From CAYUVA01 sp964448115 [NCBI: uncultured bacterium] (GTDB lineage Bacteria > CAYUVA01), in NCBI GenBank assembly GCA_964448115.1, contig CAYUVA010000020.1:1-64000 (forward strand): DNA of 64,000 bases, given 5' to 3'. The notes under the pieces were generated by a model. That model saw only the letters and a list, made by a program, of their open reading frames with translations, made no database searches and was not told the DNA's origin. Positions 18,449 to 26,363 of the stretch are shown one piece after another (position 1 is the stretch's first letter; the number at the start of each line of letters is the position of its first letter). Position numbers and translations under genes: made by a program.

Positions 18449-18509
18449 TAGGACGCTCACCAATTTAGACTAGAGATGCAAATTTGTCTAGCAACCTTAT
18501 ATTTGATTA

Positions 18510-19475
18510 TCACTCTTGCCTTTTTGCCTTGGGGTGAGCGCTGTCGTATATCTCAAGCAACTTCTGGGTGGATAAATGGGTATATATCTGTGTCGAGGAT
18601 AGATTAGAATGTCCAAGCAGTTTAGATATAGCAAGCAAATCCGCTCCATTATCCAGGAGGTGAGTGGCAAAGGTATGCCTAAGAATATGCGGGGTTACAT
18701 GCTTTGGGATGCCGGCAAGCAATGCAACTTTATCTATAATCCTGGCTATACTTCGTGTCGTTAGCCGACCGCCAGATTGATTCAAGATCAATGCTTTACT
18801 ATTGATATTATCGCTTTTTCCTTTCGCAATCAGTAAGCGAAGCAATTCGGAGCGTTCATTTAGGTAACTGTCAACGATATTGACAGTATAATCGTTTATG
18901 AATACCCATCGTTCTTTTTTCCTTTTTCCATGTATCAAGATTTTCTTCCCGCTAAGATCTAGATCCTCTATATCGATACCATTTAGTTCGCTGACTCTGA
19001 TCCCTGATGCATAAAAAAGCTCTACAATGGCGAGATTGCGTGCTCCTGCAAAGCCCTTGCCTTTTATGCTGCGCAATAAGTGCAACACCTCGTCAATGGA
19101 GAGATACTTGGGTATGCGGCGGGGTTGCTTGGGAGTTATTAGAGCCTTGGAGGGATTCGAGTTTATTATCCCGCTCTTCATCAAGTAGTTGAAAAGCCCT
19201 CGAATCGAGCTGAGCTTCCTAGCAATGCTCTTTTTGGAAAGTTGCTCTAGGCTCAATTGTGCCAGATACCCGCGCAATATAAGGCGATCGATCTTTTCTA
19301 TCTCGATTATAATCTCGCCATCAACAGCCTTTACAGCAAAACCCTTTTCTACAAGATAATCACAGAATTGCTTAAGATCGCTTAGATAGTTGCGCAGGGT
19401 ATGCTGCGAGGCATTTTTCTCAACCTGGAGATACCGCTTGAAGTCGTTTATGTGTTTCAAGATATCGCTATTCAT
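18510..19475 (-). CDS. xerC: XerC/XerD-type tyrosine recombinase
   Basis: This 321-residue recombinase has the N-terminal SAM-like DNA-binding domain (TLRNYLSDLKQF) and the complete catalytic set: R160 (ASGIRVSEL), K184 (HGKRKK), H263 and R266 (HILRH), H289 (LLGHSN) and Y298 (TQIYTH). Length and lack of accessory domains fit the XerC/D that resolves chromosome dimers at dif. Whether it is C or D cannot be told here. The residue 50-62 insertion (VDGEIIIEIEKID) is slightly unusual. No integrative element or attachment site surrounds it, so it is unlikely to be a phage integrase. Confidence 0.88.
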   Translation of the reverse strand: MNSDILKHINDFKRYLQVEKNASQHTLRNYLSDLKQFCDYLVEKGFAVKAVDGEIIIEIEKIDRLILRGYLAQLSLEQLSKKSIARKLSSIRGLFNYLMKSGIINSNPSKALITPKQPRRIPKYLSIDEVLHLLRSIKGKGFAGARNLAIVELFYASGIRVSELNGIDIEDLDLSGKKILIHGKRKKERWVFINDYTVNIVDSYLNERSELLRLLIAKGKSDNINSKALILNQSGGRLTTRSIARIIDKVALLAGIPKHVTPHILRHTFATHLLDNGADLLAISKLLGHSNLSSTQIYTHLSTQKLLEIYDSAHPKAKRQE

Positions 19476-19796
19476 CGAATATGATCATCAATTATACCTT
19501 GCCTGGGGTCGATGATCAAAAAAGGCTTGAGGACCAAGGGTTGTTTAAATACAATGGCACAAAGGCACGAAGGGGAAGTTATACCATGGTATCGTGGCAT
19601 GAAAAAATATCATAACTTTACTTCTTCTTTGCGTCTTTGCGTCTTTGCGTGATTCTCCTTTCTTCTTTGCGTCTTTGCGTGAGGTTCTCAGTATGCTTCT
19701 GTTTGCAAATAAAAGTATCTTGTGGTAGATATTCAGCGTCAAATATTGAAAAAGCTGATATCGCAATGATAGAGAATAACAACAGGGCAAAAAATA
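19476..19796. other. Intergenic region carrying dispersed repeat
   Basis: This 321-base gap between divergent xerC and the GT1 gene has no supportable gene. It holds one copy of the dispersed TTTGCGTC/TTTGCGTG repeat (19621-19684) and, 40 bases before it, a related CACAAAGGCACGAAGG tract (19558-19573). Small open frames on the minus strand are translations of the repeat. Confidence 0.75.
19621..19684 (-). repeat. Dispersed TTTGCGTCTTTGCGTG element, copy 1
   Basis: Three and then two heptamer-like units (CTTTGCGT) are separated by GATTCTCCTTTCTT and end in GTGAGG. The same order (units, GATTCTCC, spacer, units, GTGAGG) recurs at 35094-35167, so these are copies of one element. Confidence 0.8.
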
Positions 19797-21086
19797 ATGA
19801 CTGAAATATCAAAAAACAAAGACCCTATATTAAAAAAAATCCCCATTGATCCCCCAAAAAACAAGCTGCTTTTTATTGCTGATGCCAATTTTTTGGCTCA
19901 TGTATCAAGAACTCTTGAAATCGCAAAGGTGCTTCACTCCTTTGGTTATGATATCGAGTTTGCTGGTGACGGTAAATTCACCGATTTGCCCAAGAAGTAT
20001 GGCTTCAAGGTGCACTATGTGCTTACTGTTGACAAAGAGACCACTTTGAATCTAGCCAAAAAGGCATTAGCAGTCGATATGAAGTGGTGGAAGAATATAA
20101 TTTTTGATTCTATAGATTCTGACCTGGCTGTTATAGATAAAGTAAAGCCTTCGGCGGTCATTGGCGATATGCACTGGACACTGAAAGCAGCAGCATATAA
20201 GTGCCAACTTCCTTACATCTCTATTGTGAATACCCACTGGACTAAGTACTACAATGCGCCGATTCGCGCCCTACACGATCACATTACGACCAGGATGCTT
20301 GGTAAACGACTGGCTGAGGCTGTTTTGCCGCTGCTCAAGGCTTTCTCCATGAGCTACTTCGCAACCCCGTACAGAAAATGGAGAAAATTGAATAAATTCG
20401 ATGATCTAAGGGTCAATTCGCTGTTCGATGTTATGGAAGGGGATTTGACAATTCTGGCTGATATACCGGAGGTTTTCCCGGTCAATGGTATGTCCGATAC
20501 GGTACAACATGTGGGACCGATACTCTGGGAATCGACTGGGGAGATACCTGGGTGGCTCGATGGGTTAAACCCCGGGTTGCCAACCATCTACATCACCATG
20601 GGAAGCACAGGCATAATCAATATATTGAAGGTCTCAGTCGAGACATTTGCCGATAAGCCTTACAATGTAATAGCTACCATCGGCGAGCTTGAGTTTGATA
20701 AACCGTTTCCAGCAAACTTCTATGTAACCAAGTACGCTCCTGGATTGCCAATCCTTGAGCGCAGCGATATCACTATCAATCACGCCGGCAATGGTTCCAT
20801 CCTCCAAGCGCTGACCGCTGGTGTGCCTATTATTGCCGTTCCCACCCATGTTGACCAGGAGATCAATGCTCAGCGCATCGATGACCTTGGACTGGGCATA
20901 GTCATCCCCGAAAAAGAGCTTACCCCACAAAGGCTAGAAGCTGGGGTGAGGAAGGTGCTGAATGATGATTCTTATGGCAAGAATGTAGCAGATATTGCAC
21001 AAGCGATCTCCAATTATGAAGGTCCGGTAGCAGCCGCTCGCCTTATACACGAATTCGTGCAGACAGGGAAAGTTAAGAGTCGATAA
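19797..21086 (+). CDS. GT1-family glycosyltransferase (UGT/MGT-like)
   Basis: This 429-residue GT-B enzyme has the UGT-type C-terminal donor site (LPILERSDITINHAGNGSIL, then VPIIAVPTHVDQEINAQRI). The acceptor half starts with LFIADANFLAHVSRTLEIAK, in which a His in the first loop (HVSR) is the expected catalytic base. Related bacterial enzymes glucosylate sterols, carotenoids, macrolides or lipids. It opens a five-gene set whose members overlap or are 30 bases apart, so its acceptor is probably the lipid made or modified by those partners (inference). The ribosome site is weak. Confidence 0.85.
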   Translation: MTEISKNKDPILKKIPIDPPKNKLLFIADANFLAHVSRTLEIAKVLHSFGYDIEFAGDGKFTDLPKKYGFKVHYVLTVDKETTLNLAKKALAVDMKWWKNIIFDSIDSDLAVIDKVKPSAVIGDMHWTLKAAAYKCQLPYISIVNTHWTKYYNAPIRALHDHITTRMLGKRLAEAVLPLLKAFSMSYFATPYRKWRKLNKFDDLRVNSLFDVMEGDLTILADIPEVFPVNGMSDTVQHVGPILWESTGEIPGWLDGLNPGLPTIYITMGSTGIINILKVSVETFADKPYNVIATIGELEFDKPFPANFYVTKYAPGLPILERSDITINHAGNGSILQALTAGVPIIAVPTHVDQEINAQRIDDLGLGIVIPEKELTPQRLEAGVRKVLNDDSYGKNVADIAQAISNYEGPVAAARLIHEFVQTGKVKSR

Positions 21087-21116
21087 ATTCGGATGATATG
21101 CGCTAAGGAGCGATAA

Positions 21117-21914
21117 TTGAGCAAGCTCTCCAAGTTCATCCATGTCGATACCAATGAGAGAGCCATTCCCTTTGGCTTGGGGCAGCGGGTGCAGTATGAA
21201 TCCTACCTGGCAGTAAAAAACCGCATCAACGATGTGGTTTACAAGCTCATCGATCTTCAGGCGCTCAAGGATTATATGGATGCATGCGGTAATGGCGCTA
21301 ACAGTCGGCTGACTTATGCGGTGCTTTTCATAAAAGCAATAGCGGAAGCGCTGAAGAAATATCCGCGCATTCACTATATGAAGCGCTTTAATCGAATTAT
21401 CGTTCCATCAACGATTGATATCGGGGTATCGGTTTATTCTGAGGAGGCGCTAAGTCCGGTGGTGGTAATAAGAGATGCTGGCAACAAGGATGTTTACAGC
21501 ATTGCCGAGGAACTCAGGGAGTTAACCAAACAAGCTCGTGCGCAAGAAAAGGAGGACCTGGAGTTCTATGGCAAGTTCGCCCGCCTGCTTCCGCTCGGTT
21601 TCTTTCGCAGAGCCATTCTAAGGCTTCTTTTACGCAGCCAGCGCTTCGCTCGCTCCCTGGTCGGCACTTTCCAGCTTAGCACCATGCACACCATGGATAT
21701 CGACTTCGGCATCACCTCAGCCTGCGTTACCACGCTTTTAATCATTGGCGGTATGCGTCAGCGTCCGATGGTTGTTGAAGGGCAGGTTATGCCCCGAACT
21801 TCGGCTTATTTTATGCTCCATGCCAATCACGGCATCATGCCCGGCAAGTACTTATCCGATTTTCTGGGAGAGCTGCAACGAATCCTCCATAAACCAGAGG
21901 AGTTGCTTCCTTGA
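21117..21914 (+). CDS. Stand-alone E2-type (2-oxoacid dehydrogenase) acyltransferase-like protein
   Basis: This 265-residue protein looks like the catalytic domain of dihydrolipoamide acyltransferases without lipoyl or subunit-binding domains. It has RLTYAVLFIKAIAEALKKYP, IDIGVSVYSEEALSPVVVI and a C-terminal LHANHGIMPGKYLSDFL. The last corresponds to DHRxxDG; the catalytic His and the Gly remain but the Asp is replaced by Pro. A central amphipathic insertion (FFRRAILRLLLRSQRFARSLV) could bind membrane. It starts at TTG 21117 after AAGGAGCG. In this company it probably acylates a sugar or lipid from a CoA or ACP donor, not an E2 complex. Confidence 0.8.
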   Translation: MSKLSKFIHVDTNERAIPFGLGQRVQYESYLAVKNRINDVVYKLIDLQALKDYMDACGNGANSRLTYAVLFIKAIAEALKKYPRIHYMKRFNRIIVPSTIDIGVSVYSEEALSPVVVIRDAGNKDVYSIAEELRELTKQARAQEKEDLEFYGKFARLLPLGFFRRAILRLLLRSQRFARSLVGTFQLSTMHTMDIDFGITSACVTTLLIIGGMRQRPMVVEGQVMPRTSAYFMLHANHGIMPGKYLSDFLGELQRILHKPEELLP

Positions 21915-23071
21915 TGCTCTCTGCGGTACTTGCCCTGATCATCATCCTGGTGCTGAAGATAGGCTCTTTTTTGCTGCTTGCCTGGGTTGCGGAGCGAGTT
22001 CCGAGGCTCAATGCCGATACTTATGAGAAGCCACCCAATGAGCAGCCATTCATAAGCATCATCATCCCAGCCAGGAACGAACAGAAGAACATAGAGCGGG
22101 TGGCGCGCTCATGCATCGAGCAGCAGTATGATAATTACGAGATAATCGTGGTCGATGATCACTCGACCGATGATACCCATATTATTCTGGAAAGGTTGCG
22201 CCTAAAGAGCGACAAACTCAAGGTTATAGTCCCCCCGGAACTGCCCCCTGGATGGCTGGGCAAGAATCACGCTTTACATAATGGTGCTTTGGCTGCAAAG
22301 GGCGACTTTCTACTCTTCATCGATGCTGATACAAAGCTTCATCCAGCTTGCCTGATGCAGGTGAGCAATTACATGGTGGAGAAGAAGCCTGATCTGCTAA
22401 CCATCATACCGACCTTGGTCAACATCAGCTTCTGGGAGCGAATCATCCAACCCTGTATTATGAAGCTGATCCTGCTTTGGTTCCCCGGCAATCTGGTAAA
22501 TGAGCCAAAGAGCAAGGTCGCCTCGGCTAATGGACCCTTTCTTCTTTTTAAGAAAAGGTCATATTGGAGCATCGGGGGGCATGAAGCGCTCAAGGACGAT
22601 ATCGTCGAGGATCTCTCCCTTGCCAAAAGGTTAAAGCGCGCCGGGATGAATATAGCCTATATCAATGCGCCAGAGCTTCAGACCCTGCGCATGTACGATA
22701 GCCTGGTGGGCATCGTTCGGGGATGGAGAAAGAATTTCTATACCGGGCTGGAGAGAAATCCATTCCTGGCTGTGATTGCAATAGTGGGCATCTTTTTTAT
22801 GTTCGTTTATCCGTTTTTTGCTTTTCTTTATGGGCTTGGCGCGATGTTTCTGCATAACATCGGCGCGGTGCTCATACTTGCTGGATGCATATTGTTCGTT
22901 GATCGGATCACTGATAAACGACTACGAAAATTCTATAATTTGAAGCCCTGTCCGTTGTACCTGCAATTCTTGGGGTACTCGATTATTGTTGGGATCATCA
23001 TAAGCTCGGCGCTTGCCTGGTACACCAAGAGTGAGGTCGCCTGGAAGCAGCGCGGATGCAAGGTGAAATGA
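21914..23071 (+). CDS. Membrane-anchored GT2 glycosyltransferase (HpnB/CrtQ-like)
   Basis: This 385-residue protein has an N-terminal helix, a GT-A domain and two or three C-terminal helices. GT2 landmarks are PFISIIIPARNEQKNIERV, VVDDHSTDDT, FLLFIDADTKLHP (DxD) and DDIVEDLSLAKRLKRAG (ED with KRLKRAG). The phrase LPPGWLGKNHAL is typical of the subgroup that includes hopene-associated HpnB and carotenoid-acid glycosyltransferases. The ATG shares its A with the TGA of the upstream gene, so the two are coupled. The acceptor is unknown; a hydrophobic terpenoid or lipid is the natural guess from family and context. Confidence 0.85.
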   Translation: MLSAVLALIIILVLKIGSFLLLAWVAERVPRLNADTYEKPPNEQPFISIIIPARNEQKNIERVARSCIEQQYDNYEIIVVDDHSTDDTHIILERLRLKSDKLKVIVPPELPPGWLGKNHALHNGALAAKGDFLLFIDADTKLHPACLMQVSNYMVEKKPDLLTIIPTLVNISFWERIIQPCIMKLILLWFPGNLVNEPKSKVASANGPFLLFKKRSYWSIGGHEALKDDIVEDLSLAKRLKRAGMNIAYINAPELQTLRMYDSLVGIVRGWRKNFYTGLERNPFLAVIAIVGIFFMFVYPFFAFLYGLGAMFLHNIGAVLILAGCILFVDRITDKRLRKFYNLKPCPLYLQFLGYSIIVGIIISSALAWYTKSEVAWKQRGCKVK

Positions 23072-24327
23072 GGCGCCTTGAATCGATGAAGGGATATATC
23101 TTAAGATCAAAACAAGCACTTCCACCGACCGATGAAAAGGTGGCTGAGGCTATGGTTGCCAACATGACCCTGCTCGACTACCAGAAGGGCATACTAAGGC
23201 GCCACTGCGAGCAAGTACAAGTCATCGATAATGCAAGCGAAATCGACTCTTTCCCCTGTATTATCATCGAGGGCAACCTGTTCTTCAGCGAACATATTAT
23301 AAACAAGTTCATCCGCAAGGCGAAAAAGCAGGGAAGTAATTCCAGACTGGCGCATAAGATGACCTCGCTGCATTCCGATTATCTCTGCCTCCAGGACCTT
23401 CAGCGCATCGAACAACAGGGAGACCAAGTGCTTCTGTTTGCCGTTTATTACATAATCAAGGCTGCTGGAGAGGTCTCTCTGGATAGCTGCGAGCCTCTAC
23501 TTGTCAAGGTCAATGAGCGCACCGTTGAGCCGGCGATGCTCAACCGTCTGATGCCGCAAGGACAAACGCTCAAGATCGGAATAAGCCGCCAGGTCATATT
23601 CCAGATCAACCATTGGCACCACCTGGTCATAGCCAATGTCTATTATTGTTTTCTGTTCTGGATGCGCTTCACTATAGGACGTATATTGCGCTATTTATGG
23701 TGGACCCTAACCTCCTTCAGCTTCAACAAGTGGAATATAATCCGCCGCTTCAAGTTCATCGGCAAAAACTGCGACATCCATCCCGATGCCCGCATCGAGT
23801 TATCGGTCATCGGCGATAATGTGCGCATAGCAAAGGGGGTGTATGTTTTAGGCAGCATCATCGGAGACGATGTAACCCTGGACTTGAATACCGATGTGCG
23901 CTTTTCGGTGATCGGTAATAAATGCTCATCTGGCTTGGAGAGCTTCGTCGGTATGAGCGTGCTTTACCCGGGGACTTACATCTCGATGCCTGGTGTCCAG
24001 CTTTCGCTACTTGGCAGAAACACCTTCAGTGCAGGGAATAACTGGTACATCGACCTCAAGTTCAAATCGCTGGTCAAGGTGTGGCACCAGGGCAAGCGGG
24101 TTCAATTGAAAACGAACAACATGGGGGTTGCAGTGGGGAATGATTGCGTTATCGGTCTGGGGAATATTATCGAGTCTGGTATTGAGATCCCCAGCGGAAC
24201 CTTTCTGGTCGCCAATCCGGGTGTTATGCTGCGTGGAGATCTGAGCGACATACCCAAGGATATAGCTGTCTATGTTGAGGATGGCGTGATCAAGCCGCTG
24301 AAACGACCGCCTAAGAAGGATGAATAG
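23068..24327 (+). CDS. Left-handed beta-helix (hexapeptide) protein with novel N-terminal domain
   Basis: The last ~200 residues of this 419-residue protein form imperfect hexapeptide turns (IGKNCDIHPDARIELSVIGD, VRIAKGVYVLG, VGNDCVIGLGNIIESGIEIP), a fold of acyl- and nucleotidyl-transferases. Residues 1-175 match nothing I know; 176-215 hold one or two membrane-associated helices (HWHHLVIANVYYCFLFWMRF). An ATG at 23068 overlaps the preceding stop (ATGA) and is preferred over the frame opening 12 bases earlier. It may acylate or modify the glycolipid of this operon (inference). Confidence 0.72.
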   Translation: MRRLESMKGYILRSKQALPPTDEKVAEAMVANMTLLDYQKGILRRHCEQVQVIDNASEIDSFPCIIIEGNLFFSEHIINKFIRKAKKQGSNSRLAHKMTSLHSDYLCLQDLQRIEQQGDQVLLFAVYYIIKAAGEVSLDSCEPLLVKVNERTVEPAMLNRLMPQGQTLKIGISRQVIFQINHWHHLVIANVYYCFLFWMRFTIGRILRYLWWTLTSFSFNKWNIIRRFKFIGKNCDIHPDARIELSVIGDNVRIAKGVYVLGSIIGDDVTLDLNTDVRFSVIGNKCSSGLESFVGMSVLYPGTYISMPGVQLSLLGRNTFSAGNNWYIDLKFKSLVKVWHQGKRVQLKTNNMGVAVGNDCVIGLGNIIESGIEIPSGTFLVANPGVMLRGDLSDIPKDIAVYVEDGVIKPLKRPPKKDE

Positions 24328-24940
24328 TGCTCTCAATAAAAGCAAACCGCCGCATGGTCTCAAGGCAAGGCAGCTTTGGCGCGCCAGGTTCATTCACGAC
24401 AAGCTAAAGGACTACCTCCCCGCAGAGTATCTCGATTTCGGGTGCGGCAACGGCGCGATCACCTACCAGGGGAGAGAGCTGGGTTACCAGGCTTATGGCG
24501 TGGATGTGGATGCAAACCTGCTGTTCTCCATTCCCATGGTGGTCTATGATGGTAAACGATTGCCCTTTGCTGATAATGCTTATGAGGGAGCTATTGCTCT
24601 GTTCGTGCTGCATCACACACCTGATGTGGAGGCATCGCTAGCCGAGCTGGCGCGAGTAACCAAGCAAAGGCTGATTATCATCGAGGATGTCTGGGAGAAT
24701 TGGTGGCAGAAGTTCTTCTTGTATTTTTTTCACCATCTGTTCGATCTTTTTATGTTAATATTAAACAAGCTCAGGTTCACGAGCTGGAAAGTGAGCGCGA
24801 AACTTAATTTCAGGGACGAAAATGGCTGGATTCAAACCTTTGAGAGAATGGGCTTAAAGGTTGCAAAAGTAATCCCCCTGACCTTTCTTTCCTGGATTCC
24901 CATAAGGCACAAGGTATTTATAGTGGATGTTGATGGATAA
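24320..24940 (+). CDS. SAM-dependent methyltransferase (class I)
   Basis: This 206-residue protein has the class I methyltransferase signature: LDFGCGNGAITYQ (motif I), GVDVDANL (acidic end of beta 2), RLPFADNAYEGAIALFVLHH (motif IV region). It starts 8 bases inside the previous gene and ends the five-gene cluster. The Methyltransf_11 family includes many natural-product and lipid methylases. A hydrophobic stretch (KFFLYFFHHLFDLFMLILNK) in the C-terminal half could lie on membrane and agrees with a lipophilic substrate. Confidence 0.85.
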   Translation: MNSALNKSKPPHGLKARQLWRARFIHDKLKDYLPAEYLDFGCGNGAITYQGRELGYQAYGVDVDANLLFSIPMVVYDGKRLPFADNAYEGAIALFVLHHTPDVEASLAELARVTKQRLIIIEDVWENWWQKFFLYFFHHLFDLFMLILNKLRFTSWKVSAKLNFRDENGWIQTFERMGLKVAKVIPLTFLSWIPIRHKVFIVDVDG

Positions 24941-24972
24941 TAGAAACGATCTGATATGAGTTGTATCATTTT

Positions 24973-25001
24973 TTAACTCGCAATCCTCTAGTGCCTATGA
25001 T
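24973..25001 (+). promoter_or_regulatory. Candidate promoter of dapF-pgpA-cinA-thpR
   Basis: TTAACT (24973-24978), 17-base spacer, TATGAT (24996-25001). The -35 is weak, but the -10 and spacing are good. Transcription would begin a dozen bases before dapF. Confidence 0.4.
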
Positions 25002-25020
25002 ATGATAAACGATCGTGAAA

Positions 25021-25893
25021 ATGAATGATGATGTAGCAAAATTCATCAAGATGCACGGATTGGGGAATGACTATATCTTCATCCCTAGAGGAACTGGCTG
25101 CACGGATATTGAACCTCGACTGGTACGGATGCTAAGCGATAGGCATACCGGTATAGGCGGGGATGGTGTCGTTCTCTTCGGCTATAGTACGGATCCTTCT
25201 GCTGATATCTTCATGATCATCTACAATTCTGATGGTTCAAGGGCTTCCATGTGCGGAAATGCCTTAAGATGCCTTGCCAGGTATCATTTTATAAGAGTCG
25301 ATAACCGAAAATCTGAGTTATACATAAAAGTTGGCCATCGAACCTGTAAGGCATATCGAGATCAAGATGATCCTCAAGCAGAGATTGTACATGTAATAAT
25401 CGGCAAGCCGAGTTACATTGCCCAAGATATCCCACTGAGCAATGATGCCCCCCAGGAAGATCCACTCAAACTTAAGATCGATGACTCGCTTGTCTTTGAG
25501 ATAACCACTGTTAGCATGGGGAATCCGCATGCGGTTATCTTCGTTGATGATCTGTCATCTGTAGATCTAGCTCTACATGGCAAATTTATCGAGAATCATG
25601 GCTGGTTTTTAGACAAAGCCAATGTCGGATTCATAGAAATACGCAATGCCCATCACATAAAAGCTCGCATCTGGGAGCGTGGGGCAGGAGCAACCCTGGC
25701 TTGTGGGAGTGGAGCTTGCGCTGCCGTTGCCGCTGGCGTGAAAAGGGGATTGCTAAAACCCCCTGTAACCGTGGAGATGACTAAAGGAAATCTTGAGATA
25801 GATATAAATGAAAACGGTGAGGTCATAATGTCCGGACCCGCCACTATAGTATGCGAGGGAACCATTTATCCTGAATTTCTGGAAGCTGTATGA
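25021..25893 (+). CDS. dapF: Diaminopimelate epimerase
   Basis: This 290-residue enzyme converts LL- to meso-diaminopimelate for lysine and peptidoglycan. The two catalytic cysteines lie in the expected contexts: C78 in SRASMCGNALRC and C228 in GATLACGSGACA. The N terminus (KFIKMHGLGNDYIFI) is canonical. I chose ATG 25021; a GTG 6 bases earlier is possible. The gene overlaps pgpA by 4 bp. Confidence 0.96.
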   Translation: MNDDVAKFIKMHGLGNDYIFIPRGTGCTDIEPRLVRMLSDRHTGIGGDGVVLFGYSTDPSADIFMIIYNSDGSRASMCGNALRCLARYHFIRVDNRKSELYIKVGHRTCKAYRDQDDPQAEIVHVIIGKPSYIAQDIPLSNDAPQEDPLKLKIDDSLVFEITTVSMGNPHAVIFVDDLSSVDLALHGKFIENHGWFLDKANVGFIEIRNAHHIKARIWERGAGATLACGSGACAAVAAGVKRGLLKPPVTVEMTKGNLEIDINENGEVIMSGPATIVCEGTIYPEFLEAV

Positions 25894-26357
25894 GAAAATG
25901 GGAGGAGGTAGTAGCCACTGGACTTTACAGCGGATACTCCCCTGTTGCTCCCGGCACCGTTGGGACCCTTTTCGCAATACCCTTATTCCTGCTGGTCAAC
26001 CTTATATTACCAGATGATACACTATGGTACCTGCTTTTGATCGGGCTGCTCTTTTGTATGGGAGTGAATGTCTCTGAGAGTTTTGAGAGGGTTTATCATA
26101 AAAAAGATCCCGCTCCGGTTGTGATTGATGAGATAGTTGGATTCCTCGTAACCATGATGTTTGTCAAGATAAGCCTTACATCAATAGCGCTAGGCTTCAT
26201 ATTGTTCAGGTTCTTTGATATCGCAAAGATACCGCCGGGGAGATACTTTGATAAAAAAAAGAAAAGTGGCGGATTCAATATAATGATGGATGATATCGTA
26301 GCAGGTATATATGCATGTATTTCTTTACATATAATCCTTAAGTTAATTAATCTATAA
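25890..26357 (+). CDS. pgpA: Phosphatidylglycerophosphatase A
   Basis: This 155-residue membrane protein dephosphorylates phosphatidylglycerol phosphate. PgpA motifs are SPVAPGTVGTL, VVIDEIVGF and GFNIMMDDIVAGI; three or four helices span it. The start overlaps dapF (ATGA), and cinA starts 6 bases after the stop. The pgpA-cinA-thpR order is conserved in many bacteria. Confidence 0.93.
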   Translation: MRKWEEVVATGLYSGYSPVAPGTVGTLFAIPLFLLVNLILPDDTLWYLLLIGLLFCMGVNVSESFERVYHKKDPAPVVIDEIVGFLVTMMFVKISLTSIALGFILFRFFDIAKIPPGRYFDKKKKSGGFNIMMDDIVAGIYACISLHIILKLINL

Positions 26358-26363
26358 CTTGGT

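Noticed and set aside
18510-19475. Recombinase as a phage or island integrase
   Set aside because: Length and motifs fit housekeeping XerC/D, and no attachment sites or phage genes are near.
19621-19684. Possible CRISPR-like repeats
   Set aside because: Units are 8 bases and contiguous; no regular unique spacers and no cas genes.
19545-19812. Minus-strand frames rich in RKDAK and TQRRK
   Set aside because: They translate the dispersed TTTGCGT repeat, with no start site or homologous domain.
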